Shown here one piece after another: positions 52,969 through 61,053 of a stretch of 64,000 bases of DNA. The position numbers and the translations under genes were made by a program. Each line of letters begins with the position of its first letter. Position 1 is the stretch's first letter. The notes beneath the pieces are model-generated. The model was not told the origin of the DNA. It did not search any database and saw nothing but the letters and a program-made list of their open reading frames with translations. Source of the DNA: Peptococcaceae bacterium BRH_c4b (GTDB lineage Bacteria; Bacillota; Desulfotomaculia; Desulfotomaculales; Desulfocucumaceae); contig LADO01000039.1 of the NCBI GenBank assembly GCA_000961595.1, positions 1 to 64,000 on the forward strand, given 5' to 3'.

Positions 52969-54069
52969 CTACATATTTTGCGTACTGAAATATTTTCTTT
53001 TATACCCAAGGGCTACATTTACCAGCCCGATCATAACGGGCACCTCAATAAGTGGACCGATTACCGCTGCAAAGGCCTGGCCGGAGTTGATGCCGAAAAC
53101 CGCCACGGCCACGGCTATGGCCAGCTCGAAGTTATTGCTGGCGGCTGTAAAGGCCAGGGTTGTGGACTGCTCGTAATTAACTCCCGCCCTCTTGCTGAGG
53201 AAGAAAGAAAGGAAAAACATGATCAAGAAGTAAATCAAAAGGGGAATGGCTATCCTGACCACATCCAGGGGCAGGCTGATAATATAATTACCCTTTAAGG
53301 AAAACATGACCACGATGGTAAACAAAAGGGCTACCAGCGCCAGGGGACTAACGGTGGGCACGAATTTTTTTTCGTACCACTCCTTGCCCTTGGCGGGGAT
53401 CAGTGTAAACCTGGTTATGACGCCGGCGGCAAAGGGAATACCCAGATAAATGGCCACGCTTATGGCCACTTCGGCCATGGAAATATGTATCTCCATGGAT
53501 GCCAGACCCAGCCAGCGGGGGGCCAGGGTTACAAATACATAGGCGTAAACGGAAAAGAATATAACCTGGAATATTGAATTCAGGGCCACCAGCGCCGCGG
53601 CGTATTCCGCGTCACCCCTGGCCAGTGAATTCCATACTATGACCATGGCAATGCAGCGGGCCAGTCCAATTATAATCAGACCCACCATGTATTCAGGATA
53701 GTGTTGCAAAAATATTACAGCCAGAAAGAACATCAGCACCGGGCCTATGACCCAGTTTTGCACCAGCGACAGGCCAAGCACCCTGCCGTTTTTCAACACT
53801 TTGCCTATTTCCTCATACTTCACCCTGGCCAGGGGGGGATACATCATCACAATTAGGCCGATGGCTATAGGTATTGAAGTGGTGCCCACCTGGAATTTAT
53901 TCAACAGTCCGGCCACCTGGGGCACGACATAGCCCAGTCCAACCCCCAAAAACATGGCTAAAAATATCCAAAGGGTGAGAAATCTGTCCAGCACGGACAG
54001 TTTTGCAGCTGCTTTTTCATTCAAGGCGCTTACCTCCCGCAAAAAATATTTATCCCTTGCCTCTGCCAA
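52969..54069 (-). CDS. acr3: arsenite efflux permease ACR3
   Basis: This is a 366-residue membrane protein with ten predicted helices. The N-terminal helix block [39 protein letters not shown] (with the conserved Cys of ACR3 in helix 4) and [20 protein letters not shown] are family hallmarks. It exports arsenite using the proton-motive force. It is preceded by arsR, so it is likely arsenite-inducible. Confidence 0.93.
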   Translation of the reverse strand: MAEARDKYFLREVSALNEKAAAKLSVLDRFLTLWIFLAMFLGVGLGYVVPQVAGLLNKFQVGTTSIPIAIGLIVMMYPPLARVKYEEIGKVLKNGRVLGLSLVQNWVIGPVLMFFLAVIFLQHYPEYMVGLIIIGLARCIAMVIVWNSLARGDAEYAAALVALNSIFQVIFFSVYAYVFVTLAPRWLGLASMEIHISMAEVAISVAIYLGIPFAAGVITRFTLIPAKGKEWYEKKFVPTVSPLALVALLFTIVVMFSLKGNYIISLPLDVVRIAIPLLIYFLIMFFLSFFLSKRAGVNYEQSTTLAFTAASNNFELAIAVAVAVFGINSGQAFAAVIGPLIEVPVMIGLVNVALGYKRKYFSTQNM

Positions 54070-54116
54070 ACATAATTTGCACTACGTTGCTAAAGGCAGG
54101 TCAAATTTATGCTGCG

Positions 54117-54479
54117 TCATATATCCTTTTCGCATACTGATTTTTTATAACCCAGTGTCTCGCACATATTGGGATTTTGCCTCAGCGGCGAGGATCCGGG
54201 CATAGTGTCGGAAAAGCAATGCAAATCATGGAGAAAAAGATTTACCTGGTTGAAAAAATTTTGCAAACCGGTTTTATTAAGCGTATAAAATACCATTTTC
54301 CCTTGTTTTTCTGTGCACACCAGGCCGGCCTGCTTAAGTATCTTTAAATGATGTGAAACCGCCGGCTGCGACAGACCGATAGCATGCATTATTTCACAGA
54401 CGCCCATTTCCTGGCGGGCCAGCAATTTTAGAATATTTTGGCGGTGCTGGTCCGCCAGGGCTTTTAGGATATCAATCAT
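54117..54479 (-). CDS. ArsR/SmtB-family repressor of the arsenic operon
   Basis: This is a 120-residue protein: winged helix MIDILKALADQHRQNILKLL, then ICMHAIGLSQPAVSHHLKIL-type recognition helix and the wing YFTLNKTG. Cys residues lie in MGVCEIMHAIG, GLVCTEKQG, LHCFSD and the tail (NMCETLG, SVCEKDI), which could form an arsenite site. It leads the arsR-acr3-DGC group. Confidence 0.9.
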   Translation of the reverse strand: MIDILKALADQHRQNILKLLARQEMGVCEIMHAIGLSQPAVSHHLKILKQAGLVCTEKQGKMVFYTLNKTGLQNFFNQVNLFLHDLHCFSDTMPGSSPLRQNPNMCETLGYKKSVCEKDI

Positions 54480-54632
54480 TACATCACCTGCCTTAATAAT
54501 ATTTATCTTGTTAAATATATGAATATGTTAATGGGTTTAGTATGTTATGTCAAGAAAAGTACAGGCATCCCCGGAAGAAAAAAATACCCGGCAGCTATTG
54601 TGCCGGACTTATCAAGACGTTACCAAACCGTT

Positions 54633-54959
54633 TTAATGTCTTGGACCCCACATTATAATGGATACACCTGCAAGACAGATAACCGCACCGATCCAGTCAT
54701 ATATATCCGGCGTCTTTTTATCTATCCACCAACCCCATAATGTTGATAGTACAATGAATATGCCACCGTAAGCCGCATAAACCCTGCCAAAGTTTTGTTC
54801 GGTCTGCAGGGTAGGTATTATTCCGTATAATACCAGTACTACACCACCAATTAACCCAATTGTGATGCTTTTCTCTTCCCTCAACCAGAGCCAAATAAGA
54901 TATCCCCCACCAATTTCAGCCAATCCGGCAATAATAAATAATAAAATAGACTTCAACAT
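54633..54959 (-). CDS. YnfA/UPF0060 family membrane protein
   Basis: This is a 108-residue protein with four membrane helices: SILLFIIAGLAEIGGGYLIW, then LIGGVVLVLYGIIPTLQ, then FGRVYAAYGGIFIVLSTLWG and YDWIGAVICLAGVSIIMW. It is an SMR-like transporter family; multidrug efflux has been reported for a homologue. It is monocistronic in the metal-resistance region. Confidence 0.93.
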   Translation of the reverse strand: MLKSILLFIIAGLAEIGGGYLIWLWLREEKSITIGLIGGVVLVLYGIIPTLQTEQNFGRVYAAYGGIFIVLSTLWGWWIDKKTPDIYDWIGAVICLAGVSIIMWGPRH

Positions 54960-54993
54960 AATTTATCACCTATTTTTAAAACATAATTTATTT

Positions 54994-55037
54994 GAAAGGC
55001 CATTGATACTAACGTCAGGTAGTATCAATGGCCTTTC
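54994..55037. terminator. long hairpin between ynfA and the permease gene
   Basis: A perfect 17-bp stem (GAAAGGCCATTGATACT and complement) with a 10-base loop lies nine bases past the permease stop. No strong T run follows. Confidence 0.7.
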
Positions 55038-55045
55038 ATTCCCGC

Positions 55046-55993
55046 CTATAAAATTATATTAAACAAATATCCCACCAGAGTTATAGACACCGCCAGAATA
55101 CCGACAAAAATAGCAATCAATTTAGGCTTTAAGACATTGCGCAGTATGATCATCTCCGGCAGCGAAAGGGCGGTTACCGACATCATAAAGGCCAGCACCG
55201 TTCCTATGGACATACCTTTTTCCATCAGGGCGTGCACAATGGGGATGGTGCCCGCGGCGTTGGAATACAGCGGCACGCCTATAATTACAGCCAGCGGCAC
55301 GGCAAAAAAATTACCCTTGCCCGCCCATTTGACCAGAAAATCCTGCGGGGCATAGCCATGGATAAAACCGCCGATGGCTATACCGATAATCACATACAGC
55401 CACACCTTTTTTAATATCTGTAAAGTATACTGGTAAGCCTGCACAGCCCTATCCCGCCAGGACGGTTTTTCCATTTCCATGTCCACGGACTTGATCTGAT
55501 ATACATAGTCTTCCACATAGCCTTCCAGCTTCAGCTTGCCTATCATGATGCCGCCGAAAATGGCTACAATTAGTCCGGCAGCAGTATATATAATGGCCAC
55601 CTTCCAGCCCAAAAGGCCCCACAGCATTACCAGGGCCACTTCATTTACCATTGGTGATGATATAAGAAAGGAAAAAGTCACTCCCAGAGGCACCCCGGCT
55701 TCTACAAAGCCTATGAAAACCGGTACGGCGGAGCATGAGCAAAATGGTGTCACTATTCCCAGCAGTGCTGCCATAATGTTTCCAATAAACAATTTTTTGT
55801 GGCTTAATATTTTTTTTGTTTTTTCCGGAGGGAAAAAACTCCGGATAATGGACACAAAAAAAATAATTATGGAAAGCATCAGCAATATTTTTACAGTGTC
55901 ATAAACAAAAAAGTTCAGTGCATCCGCCAGATGGGTGCCGTGAGCAAGCCCAAATAATTTGTAAGTTACAGTATCAGCCAGCCATTTTAGCAT
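55046..55993 (-). CDS. ArsP/UPF0718-type permease
   Basis: This is a 315-residue membrane protein with eight helices. TPFCSCSAVPVFIGFVEAGVP and SSPMVNEVALVMLWGLLGWK are signature blocks of the DUF318/ArsP permeases, with the TPFCSCSAVP Cys motif. ArsP exports trivalent organoarsenicals; other members are linked to other metals. It lies 11 bases after an arsR gene and should be controlled by it. Confidence 0.93.
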   Translation of the reverse strand: MLKWLADTVTYKLFGLAHGTHLADALNFFVYDTVKILLMLSIIIFFVSIIRSFFPPEKTKKILSHKKLFIGNIMAALLGIVTPFCSCSAVPVFIGFVEAGVPLGVTFSFLISSPMVNEVALVMLWGLLGWKVAIIYTAAGLIVAIFGGIMIGKLKLEGYVEDYVYQIKSVDMEMEKPSWRDRAVQAYQYTLQILKKVWLYVIIGIAIGGFIHGYAPQDFLVKWAGKGNFFAVPLAVIIGVPLYSNAAGTIPIVHALMEKGMSIGTVLAFMMSVTALSLPEMIILRNVLKPKLIAIFVGILAVSITLVGYLFNIIL

Positions 55994-56004
55994 TTTTAGT
56001 CCCC

Positions 56005-56316
56005 CTATTTTCTAACCCGTTGCAGTAATTTAGACTTTTTTTCTGCATTGTTGAGCAATATTCCATCCAAAACCTTCATCATGTCATGAATTTCCGGGTA
56101 ACATACCCAGTACACAACCCTTGCCCCTTCTTTTCTACAATCAAGAATTCCTGATTTTTTCAAAATACTCAGGTGCTGGGATGTGTTGGATTGCTCCAGC
56201 CCGATTTCCTCGATAATGTCACAAACACATTTTTCCCCCGCCCGCAGCGTTTCAATTATGGTAATCCTGGTTGGGTGGGCAATGGATTTTAATATTTCCG
56301 CCCTTTCTTCTATCAA
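56005..56316 (-). CDS. ArsR/SmtB-family metal-responsive repressor
   Basis: This is a 103-residue winged-helix protein. EILKSIAHPTRITIIETLRA, then the ELCVCD-type metal site as GEKCVCDIIEEIGLEQSNTS, then HLSILKKSGILDCRKEGARV. It precedes the permease gene in one operon, so it likely senses arsenic or another thiophilic metal. Confidence 0.93.
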   Translation of the reverse strand: MIEERAEILKSIAHPTRITIIETLRAGEKCVCDIIEEIGLEQSNTSQHLSILKKSGILDCRKEGARVVYWVCYPEIHDMMKVLDGILLNNAEKKSKLLQRVRK

Positions 56317-56408
56317 AACCGTTCACCTCTTTTAATCACATTATTATATTACAATTTCATAATATGATACATTTACCACAAGGTCAATAGCCATATGAAA
56401 AAATTTTA

Positions 56409-57085
56409 CTAACAGGGGGCAATACCAGCGAAGGTTAAACCAGGGGCAATTGTCAGACAATTTACACACGTATACGTGGTGCCTTCGCCCCATATTTCTT
56501 GGCGTCTACTGTCCATGATGACATTGGCCACTTCGGCAATGGCGTTTCGCAAATTATCCTTGTAAATAAATTTCCGACGGATGTAAAGAAGATCTTTGTA
56601 ACTCTCACCATGCTCACCGGCGCTAATCCTTTTTAGACCGGTGTTGGTACCCAGTCCGTATAAAGTAAGAATAAGCCGTTTCTGGAGGGTTGCACGATCA
56701 ATTACCTCTCTCGCGGCGACCGTTTTGAACTGGTCGGTAAAAAATACCCGAAGGTCGGCTTCTTTCAGGATATCCAAGAGGTTTGTCATAGGCCACCTTC
56801 ACTGGACTTCGGCCTTCAGCCTCGATTTACCGGTTCTGGTTGAGCTTCAAGGGGTGATACTGATATCCACCCGTTTCCTTTAGTCGTTATCTTGACCTTA
56901 GGATTTTTCGGAATGCTGTTATTGAGGCGTTCTAAAGCGGATTTCATAGCCAATATAAGCCCTTCAATAAATACATCGGCCTCAATGGGCTGTTTTAGAA
57001 CCTTGTAGTTCTCAACGCGGTATTGCTCAAAGTCGGCAGGCAGATCCTCGTCGGGGTTATGATAACGGTTAGCAGAATAATATTT
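56409..57085 (-). pseudogene. Tn3-family transposase remnant
   Basis: The first part (57085 down to 56815) reads YSANRYHNPDEDLPADFEQY, then GLILAMKSALERLNNSIPKN, a middle segment of Tn3 transposases. The next (LKAEVQ-stop-RWPMTNLLDILKEADL) lies in another frame with an in-frame stop, and the rest (LYGLGTNTGLKRISAGEHGE, then LLYIRRKFIYKDNLRNAIAE) ends at WGEGTTY near 56409. Both ends are missing, so only an internal third is left. Frameshifts make it inactive. Confidence 0.87.
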
Positions 57086-57223
57086 CTAGGAATTATTTTT
57101 AACACAAAATATACCTCTGGAATGATGGTTGCCAGAGGTATATTACAATTCTATAACTAAAACAATAAGGCGGCTAAAATGCTGCCTTATTAATGATCTT
57201 CGTGACTATCCTGCCCGCTTTGA

Positions 57224-57394
57224 CTAAGGTAAATCAACCTGTAAACCGAATTCATGCTTGGACACCTCTCCGGTAATATAACCGGCATCACTATTTAGTT
57301 GGCGAAGTTCTTCTTCGATTAAAGGTTCTTCGTCCAGATTAATTTCCTGCTTGGCCAAGGTTACTTTTAATCTCTTACTTTTTTCTTTAATCAT
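57224..57394 (-). CDS. 56-residue third gene of the BrnTA operon, unknown
   Basis: The product begins MIKEKSKRLKVTLAKQEINL and is acidic in the middle (DEEPLIEEELRQLN), ending LQVDLP. Its ATG overlaps the brnA stop by eight bases, so it is translated in the same operon. No family is recognised. It could modulate the toxin pair or be a regulatory peptide. Confidence 0.55.
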   Translation of the reverse strand: MIKEKSKRLKVTLAKQEINLDEEPLIEEELRQLNSDAGYITGEVSKHEFGLQVDLP

Positions 57395-57641
57395 TATTAA
57401 GGCGCTCTTTTACCCATGAGGCAATAAGGTCAGAGTATTTAACACCTTTTTGTTTTGCAATCAAACGAAGGCGTTTTTCGTCTTCTTTTTCAAGGTCAAT
57501 AGATATAATTAATTTTTTTCTGGTAAACTTTACTTCTTTAGTTTCCTCAAGATCATTTTCAAAATCAGCGAGAGAATTATTATTCCAAAAATCTCTGGCT
57601 TCTTGAAAGGTGCCAAAATTAGGTATGGTTTTGTTAGTCAT
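57387..57641 (-). CDS. BrnA-like ribbon-helix-helix antitoxin
   Basis: This is an 84-residue protein: FGTFQEARDFWNNNSLADF, then a strand (KLIISIDLEKEDEKRLRLIA) and helix GVKYSDLIASWVKERL of an RHH DNA-binding fold. It overlaps the toxin gene by eight bases. ATG 57641 is preferred over 57680. Confidence 0.83.
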   Translation of the reverse strand: MTNKTIPNFGTFQEARDFWNNNSLADFENDLEETKEVKFTRKKLIISIDLEKEDEKRLRLIAKQKGVKYSDLIASWVKERLNND

Positions 57642-57927
57642 TATTGGATTGCCTCCGGTAATATTTTCGTTCGTTTTCATCCATATCCCGGGCAGTGACT
57701 ACCATGGCCCGGCTATTCTTAAAGTATATAAACATTACGAAAAGATATCGGCCTGATTCAGTTTTTCCCAAGGCATAGTAGGTAAGGTTTAACCCCTTGG
57801 AGGCTTGTTTGTTTTTAACGATTATTGGTTTTCCGAAACATACCTCTTCGACTTCTTCCGGATCTACGTTATGCCTTGCTATGTGATAAATTATATCATC
57901 ATTCCAAATAAATTCATGGATATTCAA
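57634..57927 (-). CDS. BrnT-like RelE-fold ribonuclease toxin
   Basis: This is a 97-residue protein: FIWNDDIIYHIARHNVDPEE, then VEEVCFGKPI, then YALGKTESGRYLFVMFIYFK and VVTARDMDENERKYYRR. The pattern matches BrnT, which inhibits translation by RNA cleavage. TTG 57927 is the start seen. Confidence 0.85.
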   Translation of the reverse strand: MNIHEFIWNDDIIYHIARHNVDPEEVEEVCFGKPIIVKNKQASKGLNLTYYALGKTESGRYLFVMFIYFKNSRAMVVTARDMDENERKYYRRQSNND

Positions 57928-58094
57928 AAGATCTCACCGCATTTCTTTAAAGACGGGTGTGTATGAATTATAACTGTTTAATCTTATGGCTGTCAATAAT
58001 ATCCATATGTTATTTATAACCAACTAAATACTGTCTCAAACTTTCCTTTTCCTGTTTCCGTCAGATAGATAGCGGATATTAATTCAGATAACCA

Positions 58095-58154
58095 AGATAC
58101 CTTAGTATCTCGGATTCTACATCCCTGTACTTGACACAGGTACAGCCGGATGTA
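58095..58154. other. paired hairpins upstream of the metal-peptide gene
   Basis: AGATAC-CTTA-GTATCT is followed by TACATCC-CTGTAC...GTACAG-CC-GGATGTA, a nested 13-bp stem. They lie upstream of the promoter, so they are probably DNA sites or transposon debris rather than an mRNA leader. Confidence 0.5.
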
Positions 58155-58192
58155 GGGCACCAGAGAAATTCCTTATGGTAGATGCTTTTTTC

Positions 58193-58221
58193 TTGACATT
58201 AACGCCCAATGGAAGTTTAAT
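58193..58221 (+). promoter_or_regulatory. promoter of the Cys-peptide / czcD remnant
   Basis: TTGACA (58193-58198), 17-base spacer and TTTAAT (58216-58221). It is about 100 bp upstream of the small gene. Confidence 0.65.
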
Positions 58222-58319
58222 AAACATATAAGTACATTATTATATTAATATATTTTGCGTATCATTTTCAGTTTCTATCAAAAAAATAATATCAAAATAA
58301 CAGCAAGGAGGATTTTATC

Positions 58320-58397
58320 ATGGGGGAAAAGAAAACCTGCGGAAGCGGCTGCAGCACTGCCTTAACCGCTGAGCATACTGATAAAATAGAATATTAA
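58320..58397 (+). CDS. 25-residue Cys-rich peptide
   Basis: The product begins MGEKKTCGSGCSTALTAEHT and ends DKIEY. AAGGAGG (58305-58311) stands eight bases before the ATG, and the next gene follows after 22 bases. A C-x3-C pair and a His suggest metal or iron-sulfur binding. It lies between a strong promoter and a His-rich cation transporter start. Small size makes it uncertain, but the translation signals are good. Confidence 0.55.
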   Translation: MGEKKTCGSGCSTALTAEHTDKIEY

Positions 58398-58419
58398 TTT
58401 TTTGGAAAGGGTGTATATA

Positions 58420-58702
58420 TTGGGGAAAATCACTGAAATAAACAGCCACGATCATAAACCTGAACATAATCATAAACACGAACATGAACACAGCCATAAC
58501 CACAGCCACGCTGCTCACCATTGCGGCGGAGCAATTCATTCCAATGCCTCGGTCGGGAAAATGGGTATAGTATTCTTTATCACCCTGGTTATTCTGGCGG
58601 TGGAAATCACCGGGGGCATAATATCCAACAGTCTGGCCCTGCTGTCCGACGCCGGGCACGTATTCACCGATCTGGCTGCCATAGGACTATCCACAATCAC
58701 TG
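58420..58702 (+). pseudogene. truncated CDF (CzcD-like) cation efflux gene
   Basis: A His-rich head (SHDHKPEHNHKHEHEHSHNH) is followed by membrane helix 1 (MGIVFFITLVILAVEITGGI) and the CDF motif SNSLALLSDAGHVFTDLAAI. At about 58702 the CDF sequence ends abruptly and runs into the end of the opposite arsR gene. The other four to five helices are lost. Start at TTG 58420 (after GGAAAGGG) or TTG 58402. Confidence 0.8.
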
Positions 58703-59074
58703 TGATGCCAAATCATTTTCAGCACTTTTGCAGCTGGCCACGCAGCTTTCGCTGTCCAGTCCCGCCAGCCTGCGGCTTTCCTCTCTGAATTCCGGCAGGG
58801 TTGTTATGTCTGCCGCCAGAAAATCCTGAAAGCCGTTCAGTACATTTTCCATGACTTCACGGCTGATTATATAAAATGTTTTTTGTGCTTCTTTGTTTTC
58901 CTTTAATATATAGGCATCCTTAAGCACTCTTAGGTGTTGCGATATTCTGGGCTGGCTCATTTGTAAAACCGCTTCCAGCTCACACACATACATGGGCCGC
59001 ACGGACAGCAACCTTAATATTTTTATTCTGGTGGGCTCTCCCAGAGCTTTAAAAACTCTCACATACTGTTCCAT
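58697..59074 (-). CDS. ArsR-family repressor
   Basis: This is a protein of about 125 residues: VRVFKALGEPTRIKILRLLS, VCELEAVLQMSQPRISQHLR and the wing KENKEAQKTFYIIS. The tail has C-x3-C (ESCVASCKSAEND). It is convergent with, and touches, the czcD remnant; the joint at 58700 may have changed its own C-terminus too. ATG 59074 is preferred over 59086. Confidence 0.87.
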   Translation of the reverse strand: MEQYVRVFKALGEPTRIKILRLLSVRPMYVCELEAVLQMSQPRISQHLRVLKDAYILKENKEAQKTFYIISREVMENVLNGFQDFLAADITTLPEFREESRRLAGLDSESCVASCKSAENDLASQ

Positions 59075-59246
59075 AAATACCTCCATAAACAGAAACTTAT
59101 ATAATTATAGTATAACAAAAAATAGTGAATAACTATATCTCCGGGCCAAATTTGTGCTCCCGGGCCTAGGCAATCAATATTTATTAAATCTTTCAGCCAG
59201 TCAAACACTTGATAGGCATCGGTGGAATTAGCCGCCTTGGCTATGG

Positions 59247-59767
59247 TCACCCGCCGGGGAAGAGCGTTATTAGACGCACATCCCTGGTAAAGGTAAGATT
59301 GTAGGCATGACTGTTGAATGTGGCTATGCCCATGACACCGCCAAAAATAAATGTGTAGCGGGGTCCCAGGGTATCCATGGCCCGGTGCAGTCCGAAGGAT
59401 TTGCCTTTCTTGTCGGGATCACAGGAAACTGCAATTATGGCGTCCCTGGGCGCGGTGCGAATACCTGTCGCCCACCCTGCCCCAAAGCACCCAGGACCAG
59501 GAAGAGGCAAATACAATCAATATTTTCGCCAGCGCGGAAAAGCCATAGCCGAAAATAGCCAGGTGTTTCCTGCAGTTAAACCTATCCGACACATAGCCGG
59601 AGAAAACCTTCAGCAGGCTGGCCAGGCTTTCCGCAAACCCTTCTATGACTCCTACGATGGCCGGAGTAGCACCCAGGGTGTTGACCAGAAAAAGCGAGCG
59701 GGTTGACCATTTCCGAACTGATATCTGTCAGCAGGCTTGTCAGTCCCAGGAGAATAATATTAAACAT
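59247..59767 (-). pseudogene. frameshifted major facilitator transporter
   Basis: The start MFNIILLGLTSLLTDISSEM matches the MFS opening and metal/bicyclomycin-like group. Just after VNPL the frame shifts, and FLVNTLGATPAIVGVIEGFA continues, then VSDRFNCRKHLAIFGYGFSA. Further on, GIRTAPRDAIIAVSCDPDKK lies in a third frame, and the sequence decays by 59250. Only the N-terminal half is left. A fluoride riboswitch stands directly upstream. Confidence 0.75.
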
Positions 59768-59784
59768 AACTCTGCCACCTTATG

Positions 59785-59863
59785 AAAAATTAAAGGCTCC
59801 CGCCGGGGCCACACAGCCCGGCAGAAGCCATCAGCGCAACGCATTAGGCGAGCTCCATCGCCG
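59785..59863 (-). promoter_or_regulatory. fluoride riboswitch (crcB motif) before the MFS remnant
   Basis: On the minus strand GGCGATGGAGCTCGCC is the first helix with the conserved GATGG. It is followed by TAATGCGTTGCGC and CTGATGGCTTCTGCC, the pseudoknot partner. An overlapping hairpin (GGCTTCTGCCGGGC with its GCCCCGGCGGGAGCC complement) and a TTTAATTTTT run form the expression-platform terminator. This fits the crcB RNA class, which turns genes on with fluoride. Confidence 0.85.
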
Positions 59864-59972
59864 CTTGTATTAGAATTACCAGTACAATTTAACATTTTAG
59901 CTACAAAGTGTCAACGGTAAGAACTAACGACAACTTGCATCCCCATTATTGAAGATTTAATCAGTAGCATCA

Positions 59973-60236
59973 TTACGCCGTTTTTTGCCCGGAGGCAGGA
60001 CTGCTCCGGTGTATCTGGTACATAATTCTATATGGGCCATATATAATCTCACGGGTGTTTTCCTCACCGATTTCCGGCACAATCCGTCCACTTTTAGGAT
60101 ATCGGGACAGCCTCTTTGTTGCCATAATTACATCGCTCGCAAATTTTTCAGAATAGTAAACTGAATCCCTCGCAATATAATTCTTAATGGACTGTAAATC
60201 CTGAAAAGCCGGTTTTGTCCAAAGCACCTTAATCAT
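59973..60236 (-). CDS. ParE/RelE-family toxin with altered C-terminus
   Basis: This is an 87-residue protein: VLWTKPAFQDLQSIKNYIAR, then RYPKSGRIVPEIGEENTREI, then IYGPYRIMYQI. The normal ending (V-x-I-L-x-V-x-H-x-x-R) is replaced by a short unrelated tail (HRSSPASGQKTA), suggesting a frameshift that removes the last strand. Overlap with the antitoxin gene is four bases. Confidence 0.85.
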   Translation of the reverse strand: MIKVLWTKPAFQDLQSIKNYIARDSVYYSEKFASDVIMATKRLSRYPKSGRIVPEIGEENTREIIYGPYRIMYQIHRSSPASGQKTA

Positions 60237-60406
60237 TGCTTGACAAGCAAGCCTTTCACTTCATCCACCGTGAAAACATCTCCGTTTTCAATAGCAACCA
60301 TGGCATTTTTATGTTTCTGTAGGATATACAGTTCATATATAATATCTTCCAGCGTAGCATTTTCCGGCAATCTGCTGATAAGACTGATAACCTCTTGTTT
60401 TACCAT
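60233..60406 (-). CDS. antitoxin partner of the ParE-like toxin
   Basis: This is a protein of about 57 residues: VKQEVISLISRLPENATLED, then IIYELYILQKHKNAMVAIEN and EVKGLLVK. This small helical protein type precedes ParE-like toxins. ATG 60406 with GAGGTG upstream is the likely start; the frame is open to 60439. Confidence 0.8.
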   Translation of the reverse strand: MVKQEVISLISRLPENATLEDIIYELYILQKHKNAMVAIENGDVFTVDEVKGLLVKQ

Positions 60407-60497
60407 CGATTTCATCACCTCAAAAATATTGTACCACAAATTCAGTCACATAAACGTAAAACCATAGTTTTATGTCTATCCAGCAGCTATTTTGCGC

Positions 60498-60968
60498 TTA
60501 ATACCTCAGGGTAGCAATAAGCCGTTGCGGGTTGAGCAGGAGGTCCAGGGCGTCACAAATTCTGCTCACTATAATGTCGGCGCTTTTTATGGTTATGCCC
60601 GAGGCCCCCTCCGGGCCGATTATAGCTATCCCAAGAGCCGCCCGGGCCAGCATGAAAGCGTCGTTGGCGCCGTTGCCCACTGCCACCACACCATCAGTCC
60701 CCAGTTTCTTCACGAAATTCTCTTTTTCACTGCCGCCGATGGGGTTTGACAATATTGTCAGTTTTCCATTGATGCCCTTGCACTGCGCCGCCGCCTTGCC
60801 GAAGGTATCCGCAGTCAGTATGTGTACCTTTAAATCCCCGGCGAGGATATTTAATTTCTCTTCAACCTCCTTGATTAATACACCGTCGCAGGCCATGGTG
60901 CCGTTGTAATCCAGCACTATATGCTGCAAATTTAGTTCACCGTACCCGGGTATAGTTACGCTGATCAT
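60498..60968 (-). CDS. HAD-family phosphatase-like protein (soluble P-type-ATPase-like)
   Basis: This is a 156-residue protein: LQHIVLDYNGTMACDGVLI holds the D-x-N-G-T version of the nucleophile motif, then HILTADTFGKAAAQC and GDGxND-like VAVGNGANDAFMLARAALGI. It lacks a cap domain. It resembles the P domain of P-type ATPases standing alone; substrate unknown. Confidence 0.85.
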   Translation of the reverse strand: MISVTIPGYGELNLQHIVLDYNGTMACDGVLIKEVEEKLNILAGDLKVHILTADTFGKAAAQCKGINGKLTILSNPIGGSEKENFVKKLGTDGVVAVGNGANDAFMLARAALGIAIIGPEGASGITIKSADIIVSRICDALDLLLNPQRLIATLRY

Positions 60969-61053
60969 TATTATCTCTCCTCGGTTGTCAATTAATAATT
61001 TGTTTACATGACTTCACCGCAAGATCATCTGCCGATCCGGCCAACCGCAGAAA

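Larger units (their letters stand above)
57928..58319. other. intergenic region with hairpins and the czcD-side promoter
   Basis: No gene is seen. It holds a palindrome AGATAC/GTATCT (58095-58110), a compound hairpin (58118-58154) and the promoter at 58193-58221. Confidence 0.5.

Noticed and set aside
58118-58154. possible NiCo (czcD) riboswitch
   Set aside because: The hairpin lies upstream of the promoter at 58193, so it would not be in the czcD mRNA, and the four-way junction pattern of that riboswitch could not be drawn.
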